From contig JAAFHJ010000212.1 of the NCBI GenBank assembly GCA_013298325.1, positions 1-7,876 of the forward strand: DNA of 7,876 bases. Direction: 5' to 3'. This document shows positions 1-6,142 of this stretch, one piece after another (position 1 is the first letter of the stretch; the number at the start of each line of letters is the position of its first letter). The DNA is from Myxococcales bacterium. Lineage in GTDB: Bacteria; Myxococcota_A; Polyangia; Polyangiales; Polyangiaceae. The notes beneath the pieces were generated by a model. It made no database searches, was not told where the DNA came from, and worked only from the letters and a program-made list of their open reading frames with translations. The position numbers were made by a program, and so were the translations under genes.

Positions 1-368
1 TCCGGGTCTTCGCTCACGGCGACGACGCCGCTCGTCGACGCAACAACGACCTTTGAGACGCCGGCCGCTTCGCAGGCATCGAGGACGCCGGCGGTCCCCT
101 CTACATGGAGGCGCTGGAGCTCTTCCGCGTCGCTCTTCTTTCGCGAAACCTTCCCGGCGCAGTGCACGGCAAAGGTGGCGCCGACGGCCGCCTCGGTAAG
201 GGCGTCACCGGTGAGCAGGTCGCCGACGAACTGGCGGACGCCGAGGGCGGCAAGGTCGGGGTCTTCCCGGCGAACGATCGCGTGCACGCGAAGGCCGCGG
301 TCGATCAACGTGGCAGCGACATGGCGACCGAGGAAGCCGGTACCGCCGGTGAGGAGAACGATGCTCAT
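1..368 (-). CDS. NAD(P)-dependent epimerase/dehydratase family protein (extended SDR), 3' end outside window
   Basis: Only the first 122 residues are in the window; the frame is open to the edge. Seen: an ATG at 368-366, then a Rossmann dinucleotide-binding loop TGGTGFLG at residues 7-14, a basic patch VRR after the second beta strand (residues 32-34, which may favour NADPH), a GD pair at 49-50, HCAGKVS at 69-75, an HVEGT segment at 88-92 matching the usual N-V-x-G-T motif, and a serine-rich STSG at 111-114 where the first active-site residue of the family lies. The catalytic YxxxK pair would fall beyond the edge. The start is firm because the glycine loop begins seven residues in. It follows the stop of the large lipid synthase by two bases (TGA-CC-ATG), so it is probably translationally coupled to it. 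By family it would reduce or oxidise a hydroxyl/keto group or epimerise a sugar; resemblance to dihydroflavonol reductase or 3-beta-hydroxysteroid dehydrogenase types is possible. The substrate cannot be assigned. Confidence 0.9.
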   Translation of the reverse strand, partial: MSIVLLTGGTGFLGRHVAATLIDRGLRVHAIVRREDPDLAALGVRQFVGDLLTGDALTEAAVGATFAVHCAGKVSRKKSDAEELQRLHVEGTAGVLDACEAAGVSKVVVASTSGVVAVSEDP

Positions 369-370
369 GG

Positions 371-3300
371 TCACTGCCCCAACTGAAAGATCTGCTGGAA
401 CTCCAAAAGAAGCCCCACATCATTCGATTTGACGGCGCCGGAGAGGAACTCGGCGGCCCCCGGCGTCCATGCGTCGCGGACGATCTTGGAGAAGAGCTCC
501 GGTGACGTCTTCAATACGCAATCGGCGGTACCGCTATCCGGCTTTCCGCAGCGTACGGCGCAGCCATCATTGCCGACAATGACCGTCCACTTCGCGAAGT
601 TGTCATTGCCGAGCGTGAAGTAGAAGGAGAGCGGCTTCTTGACCGCCTTCGCGTCGAACTTCTTCTCGAGGTCGGCAAAGAGGCGGACGAGCGGGTGCTC
701 CTCGACCACGGCCGGCTTCGTGCGGTCGGCCGGTTCGAGGGCGGCGAAGTCGAGGACGCGCCCCGCCTCGAGCTCCGTGATCGCCTTGCGGGCGAGCCGA
801 GCGACCTCGCGGGAGGCGTCGGCGGAGGTGAGTCCTACGGTCAGTCTCCGCATTTGAGCGACGGTAAACGGGAGGCCGATCCGCGCTTTGATGGCGCGCC
901 CCTTGGGGAGCGACGAGCCCTTCGGCATCGCGCTGTGGGTGCCGCCGAGCCAGACGGGGAGAATGTCCTTTTCGTAGGTCAACGCGAGGTGCCCGACGAG
1001 CGCCTTGAACTCCTGGACGGTCCCATCGGTGCTTCGCGTACCTTCGGGGAAAATCAGGACGTTAGAACCCCGCGAAAGGACCTCGGCCGCCTTCCGCTCG
1101 GAGGCGCGGAGCCCCGACTTGCGGTCGATCGGTTCGAGGTTGGTGAAGTTCTCGAAGAAGGCCTTCTTGACGCCGTTCCCTTCGAAGAAATAATCGCTCG
1201 CGGCGAGCGACACGAGGTCCTCGCCGTAGCTCCCGAGGGCGTGACGAACAAAGCCCATATCGAGGTGGCTGGCGTGGTTCGCGACGACGAGGACGTTGTG
1301 GTTCTTCGGGAGGAAGGCGCGCCCGGTGACGTCGCTCTTCATCATCTTCCCGTAGAAGAGATCCTGGAGCTTCCCGATCGCCTTGCGGCCGGCGTCCTGA
1401 AGGACCGGCGGAAGTTCCAGCGTTTCCGAAGGCTTCGAGTCGTTCGATTCGCTGGTGGTGGCGTCGCGGCCGATGATCGCCCAGCGCCCTTTGCCGCGGT
1501 GGACGGCGGCGGGGCGCATCGAGAGCGGCGCGGCGACGTCGACAAGTGCTTCGACGTCGGCGACGGTGGCGCAGGCCTGGAGCTTCTCGGGGTCGACGTT
1601 GCCGACACGCGCTTCGAGGGCGACGAGCAGCTCGGAGAGGGCGAGCGAGTCGAGGCCGAGGTCTCCCTGGAGGGTGGAGGTGCCGTGGATCGTTTCGGGG
1701 GCGAGCCCCTTCACGGTCGCGATCGCATGGCGGACGAAGGTGGTGCGGGTCGCGCCGTCGGCGGGGCGTTGAGCGGCGACGATTCGTTCAAGGATCGCGC
1801 GGGCTTCGCTCCGCTTGACCTTGCGGGTCGCCGTCCGCGGGAGCGGTGCGTCGTAGAGCTGGACGACCGACGGCTGCTTCCCCCAGGGGAGCTTCCCGAC
1901 GGCGGCGTGGATCTCTTTCTCGGCGCGGGCGCGGCGTGCTTCTCGGGAGAGGTTTTCGTCCTCTTCCGCGACGGCGAGGAGGGCGATCCGCTCGCCGCCG
2001 CTCGGCGACGTGATGCCGAGAACGCTGTATTCTGCAACGAAGGGGATCGTGCCGAGGAGGTTTTCGACGTCGTCCGGGTAGACGTTCTCGCCGTTTGCAG
2101 CGACGACGACCTCCTTGGAGCGGCCGGCGAGGATGAGGTTCCCCTTCCGGTCGATGGAGCCGCGGTCGCCGGTCTTGAGCCAGCCGTCGGCGGTGAGCAC
2201 CTCGCGGGTCGCCGCTTCGTCGGTGTAGCCCTTCATGACGCTCGGGCTCTTGACCTCGACGTCACCGATGCCGGAAGTATCTGGATTTGCAATGCGAATT
2301 TCGGCGCCGGGGATCGGCTTGCCGACCTGCCCCGCCTTGCTCCCCGCCTTCGCGACGGCGACGACCGGGGCCGCCTCGGTGAGGCCGTAGCCTTCCGTGA
2401 GCTTGAAGCCGAGCCCCTGGAAGAGGGCGTGGGTCTCCTTCGGGAGCGCGGCGCCGCCAGAAATCAGGAACCGCATGCGGCCGCCGAGGGCGTCGTGGAC
2501 CGGCGAGAAGAGGACCTTCCCGAGATCGATGCCGACTTCGCGGCTGAGGCGCCGATTGAAGAAGGTGGCGCCGTCAAAGACGGCCGAGGCGATCGGCCCG
2601 CGCGCTTCGATTTCGCCGAGGATTTTCCGTTCGAGGAGCTGCCAGACCGCCGGCACGCCGACCATCGCCGTCGCGTGGGCTTCGCGGAGGCCCCGGTTGA
2701 CCGTTTCACTCGTGAGTTCGCCGAGATAGACCGTCTCCGCGCCCCGGCAGAACGGGAGGAGGAAGCCGCAGGAGAACTCAAACGTGTGGTGGAGCGGGAG
2801 GACCGAAAGGACGCGATCCCGGGGCGTGAGCGGGAAGAGCACCGCGAGGCTCGCGACGAGGGCGGTGAAGTTCCGGTGGGTGAGCTGAACGCCCTTCGGA
2901 ATGCCGGTCGTTCCGCTCGTAAAGATGAGGCTGGCGACGTCGTCTTCGTGGACCGTCGGCGGCACAAAGTCGAAGGGGACGGCGACCTCGTTGTTGGTCA
3001 CGTCGGCCAAATAGAGGAAGGTTTTCGATGCCTTCCACGCCTCGTACCCGTCGTAGCCGTCTTCGACGCGCGTCTCGACGTGCTCGTCCCAGAGCACCAT
3101 CTTCGCTTCGCTGCGACCGACGACATTGACGAAGCTGGCCGGCTCCAGGTTCGCGTCGAGGGGGACGGCGACCGCCCCCGCCAGCATGATCCCGAAGAAA
3201 GCGATCGGCCAGGCGGGGTCGTTCCGCCCGGTCAAGACGACCCGGTCCCCCTTCGCGACGCCCGCCTGGGCGAGGCGCGCGGCGGCGGCGTGGGCCCGTT

Positions 3301-5122
3301 CAAGGACCTCCGCGTAACCGACCTTGGCAAGTCCGGTCTCCTCAAGTTTGGAGAAAGCAGCTTTGTACCCATGGCGCTCGGCCATTTGAGTAACGAGCGT
3401 CGCGAGCGTTTCGTGGGCCTCTTGCGGCTTCGGTTCCCGGCGCCAGCGCTCATCAAGCCACGGAATGACCCGGTGCTCCATCGCTGGCATATGCTGGTTG
3501 ATCCAGTAGTCGTGCCAGTCGATGGTTTCGGGGTCCCACGGAAGGATCTTCTTATCTTCCGGGCTCAAGCGCTCAAAGGCGGCCCGCGTATTCGCGCAGG
3601 AGAACGGCCCCTTTTGTTGCGTCGTAAACGGCGTGAAGAGGCGCACGATCATGTCGATGCGCTCTTCCTGGGCGGCGAGCTTCTCGAGACTCTTTGCCGC
3701 CGAGCGGCCGGGAGCCGCGGCGGGGCCGGGGGCAGCCTTGAGTACTTTTGCAGCACTTTTCGCGACTTTGGCGAAGAATGCGGGGCCGACGGTGTCGAAG
3801 CGCTCCATGGAGACGGCGACCGGCTCCATGTACTGCTGGAAGAGAGAGACGACCGGGCCCCCCTTGTTCGTGCGCTGGTAGTACTTGCGCTTGTAGAGGC
3901 CGTGGAGCTCGTTGATGCGCTCGCTCGTGACCGGATTTACGTCGGCGGCGCCAAACTGGTAAACGGGTTTCTGGGTCCCTTCCAGGAGTTCCGCGAGCGC
4001 GAGGACCATCCCGACACAAACGATGTCCGACGGAATAAAGTCGAGAATCGTGTCGCCACCCGGGATCTGGTGCTGCCCCTTCATACAAAGGTAGATGATC
4101 GGCGCAGACGTGCCGAGACCTTCGTTCCAGGCGGGGAACGGAAACGCGCGGGTGCTTTCGCAGCAGGCGGGGCGCGCGAGCGTGAAGCGGAGGCCGCTCT
4201 TCTCGATGATCTGCTCGCCGATGCTCTTTGTGTAGGTGTAGATGTTCGGCCAGCCCCAGTGGGTCGCCCGCTCTTTGCCGGCGTCGACGAGGAGCGTCTC
4301 GACGAACTTCCGCTTCACCTTGGCGAACTCGCGGTCGAGGGCGCGGCCGCCCGGCGGCTCACCACGCTTGTCGAGATTCTTCTTCGCCGCTTCGAGGAAT
4401 TCGCTCTGCCGGAACCCGTCTTCGGCGCGGGCGCGCGCCGAGGCGATGATCGAGAGGCAGTCGGCGATCTCGCGCTCTGGATCCCAGAGCTCGCGGCCCA
4501 GTTCTTGGGCGCGCGGGAACGGGAAGCTCGACGGGAGCACCTCCTCGACGAGGCCGGACCGGTTGCCGACGACGTAGCAGGTACTTGTATGATACAAGGG
4601 GACGTCGCCGAGGGCGCGACAGAACTCGATGAGGTTCGTCGTGCCGAAGGCGTTGGTGTCGAGCGCTTCGTCGAGCGGCGGGTTGAAGTCGACGACGCCG
4701 GCGACGTTGACGACGGCGCTCGCCCCATGAAATTTCGAAATATTCTCGGGGGATACGCCACAGAGCGGTCGACCGACGTCGCCGTCGAAGGGGACGATCT
4801 TGCTGCGGAGGAAGGCCTCGAAGCCGTCGCCATGCTGCTTGCGGAGCGGCTCCAGCGCTTCGCTGGTGGCGACTTCCGCCCAGAAGCGCTGCTCGGAGGT
4901 CTTCCCCTTGCCGCTACGCACGAGGAGATCGATCTGAGCGATCTCCGGGAAGCGCTCGAGGAGCATGATCCAGAACAATTTTCCGAGGAAGCCGGTGCCT
5001 CCGAGGATGATCAGACGGGCCCCACGAAAGACCGCGTGAGGATCGAGGCGCGAGGCCGCGGCGTTCTCCGATCCGGCGTCGGGTTCCGAGAGGGAGTGGG
5101 GGGCGGTCTCGTGCTCTTTCAT
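371..5122 (-). CDS. Multidomain lipid synthase: fatty acyl reductase - acyl-AMP ligase - ACP - PlsC acyltransferase - SCP2-like domain
   Basis: A 1583-aa protein. Domains in order: (a) residues ~34-390, an extended-SDR reductase of the fatty acyl-CoA reductase type, with GGTGFLG at 41-47, HTST at 178-181 and active-site Y295-x3-K299; (b) an Ala/Lys-rich linker ~450-485, then ~495-560 resembling the FAR C-terminal domain (PWDPETIDWHDYW pattern); (c) ~570-1115, an AMP-binding ligase with P-loop TSGTTGIPKG at 735-744, GYGLTE at 911-916, TGD at 984-986 and the late catalytic lysine at K1100; (d) ~1125-1197, an acyl carrier domain with GLDSL and attachment serine S1159; (e) ~1235-1455, a PlsC acyltransferase with NHASHLD (H1283-x4-D1288) and FPEGTRS at 1358-1364; (f) ~1472-1583, an SCP2-like sterol/lipid-binding domain. 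No signal peptide is evident, so it is probably cytosolic or at the inner face of the membrane. The frame is open upstream to 5335, but those 71 residues are Arg/Pro-rich and precede nothing conserved, so the ATG at 5122 is preferred. Inferred role: activate, load, reduce and transfer fatty acyl chains, for instance in ether-lipid or wax-like lipid synthesis; the myxobacterial ElbD enzyme is a possible functional analogue, from memory only. Confidence 0.93.
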   Translation of the reverse strand: MKEHETAPHSLSEPDAGSENAAASRLDPHAVFRGARLIILGGTGFLGKLFWIMLLERFPEIAQIDLLVRSGKGKTSEQRFWAEVATSEALEPLRKQHGDGFEAFLRSKIVPFDGDVGRPLCGVSPENISKFHGASAVVNVAGVVDFNPPLDEALDTNAFGTTNLIEFCRALGDVPLYHTSTCYVVGNRSGLVEEVLPSSFPFPRAQELGRELWDPEREIADCLSIIASARARAEDGFRQSEFLEAAKKNLDKRGEPPGGRALDREFAKVKRKFVETLLVDAGKERATHWGWPNIYTYTKSIGEQIIEKSGLRFTLARPACCESTRAFPFPAWNEGLGTSAPIIYLCMKGQHQIPGGDTILDFIPSDIVCVGMVLALAELLEGTQKPVYQFGAADVNPVTSERINELHGLYKRKYYQRTNKGGPVVSLFQQYMEPVAVSMERFDTVGPAFFAKVAKSAAKVLKAAPGPAAAPGRSAAKSLEKLAAQEERIDMIVRLFTPFTTQQKGPFSCANTRAAFERLSPEDKKILPWDPETIDWHDYWINQHMPAMEHRVIPWLDERWRREPKPQEAHETLATLVTQMAERHGYKAAFSKLEETGLAKVGYAEVLERAHAAAARLAQAGVAKGDRVVLTGRNDPAWPIAFFGIMLAGAVAVPLDANLEPASFVNVVGRSEAKMVLWDEHVETRVEDGYDGYEAWKASKTFLYLADVTNNEVAVPFDFVPPTVHEDDVASLIFTSGTTGIPKGVQLTHRNFTALVASLAVLFPLTPRDRVLSVLPLHHTFEFSCGFLLPFCRGAETVYLGELTSETVNRGLREAHATAMVGVPAVWQLLERKILGEIEARGPIASAVFDGATFFNRRLSREVGIDLGKVLFSPVHDALGGRMRFLISGGAALPKETHALFQGLGFKLTEGYGLTEAAPVVAVAKAGSKAGQVGKPIPGAEIRIANPDTSGIGDVEVKSPSVMKGYTDEAATREVLTADGWLKTGDRGSIDRKGNLILAGRSKEVVVAANGENVYPDDVENLLGTIPFVAEYSVLGITSPSGGERIALLAVAEEDENLSREARRARAEKEIHAAVGKLPWGKQPSVVQLYDAPLPRTATRKVKRSEARAILERIVAAQRPADGATRTTFVRHAIATVKGLAPETIHGTSTLQGDLGLDSLALSELLVALEARVGNVDPEKLQACATVADVEALVDVAAPLSMRPAAVHRGKGRWAIIGRDATTSESNDSKPSETLELPPVLQDAGRKAIGKLQDLFYGKMMKSDVTGRAFLPKNHNVLVVANHASHLDMGFVRHALGSYGEDLVSLAASDYFFEGNGVKKAFFENFTNLEPIDRKSGLRASERKAAEVLSRGSNVLIFPEGTRSTDGTVQEFKALVGHLALTYEKDILPVWLGGTHSAMPKGSSLPKGRAIKARIGLPFTVAQMRRLTVGLTSADASREVARLARKAITELEAGRVLDFAALEPADRTKPAVVEEHPLVRLFADLEKKFDAKAVKKPLSFYFTLGNDNFAKWTVIVGNDGCAVRCGKPDSGTADCVLKTSPELFSKIVRDAWTPGAAEFLSGAVKSNDVGLLLEFQQIFQLGQ

Positions 5123-5144
5123 GTTCCGTCCAGGTTCCGTCCAG
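5123..5144 (-). repeat. Two perfect 11-bp tandem copies abutting the start codon of the lipid synthase
   Basis: On the + strand GTTCCGTCCAG occurs twice head to tail (5123-5133 and 5134-5144). Read on the coding strand this is CTGGACGGAAC twice, with the second copy ending at the ATG. The GGA bases in each copy are the only purine stretch that could serve as a ribosome binding site, and it is a weak one, so the repeat has duplicated the translation start region. With only two copies it may be chance or a small slippage duplication. Confidence 0.8.
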
Positions 5145-5175
5145 GGCTGCCGCGGGTCGTTCTTCGGGGGGCGCG

Positions 5176-5190
5176 CCCCACGCTGCGGGG
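5176..5190 (-). other. Possible hairpin in the leader of the lipid synthase
   Basis: On the coding strand CCCCGCAGCGTGGGG can fold with a six-pair stem (one G-U) and an AGC loop, about 55-70 nt upstream of the start codon. It shares bases with the adjoining 12-bp palindrome GGGGCGCGCCCC, so two alternative pairings exist. There is no U-tract, so it is not an intrinsic terminator. In sequence this GC-rich such stems arise often by chance. Confidence 0.2.
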
Positions 5191-5208
5191 CCCGTCCGCT
5201 CGCGACCG

Positions 5209-5224
5209 CCAGCGAATTTGCTGG
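5209..5224. promoter_or_regulatory. Candidate operator: 16-bp palindrome with one mismatched pair
   Basis: CCAGCGAATTTGCTGG is a dyad: CCAGC and GCTGG are perfect arms around an AT-rich centre, with one mismatched pair. It lies about 86 bp upstream of the lipid synthase start. AT-rich centres are rare in this GC-rich sequence, and the size and symmetry suit a dimeric repressor such as a TetR, GntR or MarR family protein. No regulator gene is visible in the window, so the binding protein is unknown and the call rests on symmetry alone. Confidence 0.3.
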
Positions 5225-5245
5225 AAGTGGCATCGCGGCAGACGG

Positions 5246-5270
5246 CGGGCCCACCTTTCCAGCGGACCCG
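5246..5270 (-). other. Possible hairpin in the intergenic region
   Basis: On the coding strand CGGGTCC and GGGCCCG can pair over seven positions (one G-U wobble) around an 11-nt loop. It sits about 125-150 bp upstream of the lipid synthase start and about 140 bp beyond the PAQR-family gene stop. No T-run follows, so it would not be a classic terminator of that gene; a weak or factor-dependent one cannot be excluded. Confidence 0.2.
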
Positions 5271-5407
5271 ACAGGTGCGGACGGTCGCCGACTACACCAG
5301 GGCATGACGTGCCGCAACCGTCGACGGACGATCACCGCCGCGTTCCGGCGAGCAAATTTCCCTGCAACGGCCGCTTCGCACCGCGTCCTCGGCTACGCGC
5401 TAGAGCG

Positions 5408-6073
5408 CTAGCGGAGGCCCCGGAGAATCCGGAAGACGGCCCAGAAGTGGGTCGCGGCGCCGACGAGCGTGAGGGCGTGAAAGACCTCGTGGTAGCCGAA
5501 AAACGCCGGGTTCAAGGCGGGGCGCTTGGTGGCGTAGGCGACGGCGCCGAGGCTGTAGGCGAGGCCACCGATTCCAAGGAGCGCGAAGGTCGTCGTGCCA
5601 CAGGTGCTGCGAATTTCGCCGATGTAGGGGAGGAGCGTCCAGCCGACGACGACGGCAAGGATCGCCGTGACCGGTTTCGGCGACTTCGGCCAGAAGAGGG
5701 ACTTCAGGATCCCGAGGAGGGCGCCGATCCAGATGGCGACAAGCAGCTTGAGGCCGGCGGCTCCGCCGAGCCCGACGGCGGCAATCGGCGTATAGGTACC
5801 TGCAATCAGGACAAAAATCGCAGCATGATCGGCGCGGCGCATCCAGAGGCGCGGGCCCGGCGTGAGGTGAATCCGGTGGTAGCTCGCGCTGATCGAGAAG
5901 AGCGTCACGAGGCTCAACGCGAAGACGGCGGCGGCGTAGGTCGCTCGGCCCGGCGGCGCGATGGCGGTGAGGACCGCCCCGGCACCGGCGGCAGCGGGGG
6001 CCGCATACTGGTGAAAAACGCCGCGAAATTGAGGTTTCAGCGGCGCGGCCTCAAGGGCGACATCGGGCTCCAT
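5408..6073 (-). CDS. Hemolysin III / PAQR-family integral membrane protein
   Basis: A complete 221-aa protein of the usual length for bacterial hemolysin III (YqfA/TrhA) proteins. It is very hydrophobic with about seven membrane segments (roughly 22-40, 45-62, 84-102, 107-126, 135-152, 162-181, 196-215). The metal-site residues of the PAQR superfamily are all present: S62 and H66 in SASYH, D82 in RRADH, and H195/H199 in HEVFH. The N-terminal RGVFHQYA matches the RGxxH start of the family, which supports the ATG at 6073; only a weak GGCGG ribosome-binding stretch precedes it. It lies 69 bp after the hydroxylase fusion, on the same strand. The family's zinc-hydrolase-like fold suggests action on a membrane lipid amide or ester, and some bacterial members affect membrane energetics and fluidity; the hemolysin name comes from one Bacillus protein and does not show toxicity here. 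Placement among lipid genes fits a membrane-lipid role, but that is inference. Confidence 0.93.
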   Translation of the reverse strand: MEPDVALEAAPLKPQFRGVFHQYAAPAAAGAGAVLTAIAPPGRATYAAAVFALSLVTLFSISASYHRIHLTPGPRLWMRRADHAAIFVLIAGTYTPIAAVGLGGAAGLKLLVAIWIGALLGILKSLFWPKSPKPVTAILAVVVGWTLLPYIGEIRSTCGTTTFALLGIGGLAYSLGAVAYATKRPALNPAFFGYHEVFHALTLVGAATHFWAVFRILRGLR

Positions 6074-6098
6074 CGCCGCCAGACGCTAGCGAACACGG

Positions 6099-6115
6099 GT
6101 GACGCTGCGTGTCAC
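6099..6115. repeat. Small inverted repeat in the gap between the hydroxylase fusion and PAQR-family genes
   Basis: GTGAC and GTCAC form five-base arms around a 7-nt spacer within the 69-bp gap (6074-6142). Next to it AGCTTGC occurs twice directly (6117-6123 and 6125-6131). No T-tract is present and I see no clear promoter, so read-through from the hydroxylase gene into the PAQR-family gene is plausible. Confidence 0.3.
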
Positions 6116-6142
6116 GAGCTTGCCAGCTTGCTCGGTTCGGGT

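Larger units (their letters stand above)
5123..5407. other. Intergenic region upstream of the lipid synthase, likely promoter and 5' leader
   Basis: These 285 bp separate the PAQR-family gene stop from the lipid synthase start and are the longest non-coding stretch in the window. The region contains a 16-bp imperfect palindrome (5209-5224), a perfect 12-bp GC palindrome GGGGCGCGCCCC (5168-5179), a perfect 10-bp palindrome CCGTCGACGG (5318-5327), two possible RNA hairpins and the tandem repeat at the start codon. I could not find a convincing sigma-70 -35/-10 pair on the coding strand; TTGCGG, 17 bp, TAGTCG (around 5289-5317) is the best and is weak. No T-rich intrinsic terminator follows the upstream gene. 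The lipid synthase probably has its own promoter here, by spacing rather than by motif. Confidence 0.5.

Noticed and set aside
4732..4743. AT-rich palindrome ATTTCGAAAT inside the synthase reductase domain.
   Set aside because: It lies within codons for a plausible conserved segment of the reductase and nothing suggests an internal promoter.
5168..5179. Perfect palindrome GGGGCGCGCCCC considered as an operator.
   Set aside because: It consists only of G and C in a GC-rich region, where such symmetry is common; kept only as part of the leader description.
5123..5335. An N-terminal extension of 71 residues on the lipid synthase.
   Set aside because: The extra residues are Arg/Pro-rich, contain no known motif, overlap the palindrome and repeats, and precede the conserved reductase by a long way; the ATG at 5122 leaves a normal-length lead-in.
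5121..5411. A 96-codon + strand frame in the intergenic region.
   Set aside because: It overlaps the synthase start codon and the end of the PAQR-family gene, has Arg/Ala/Gly-biased composition and no family resemblance.
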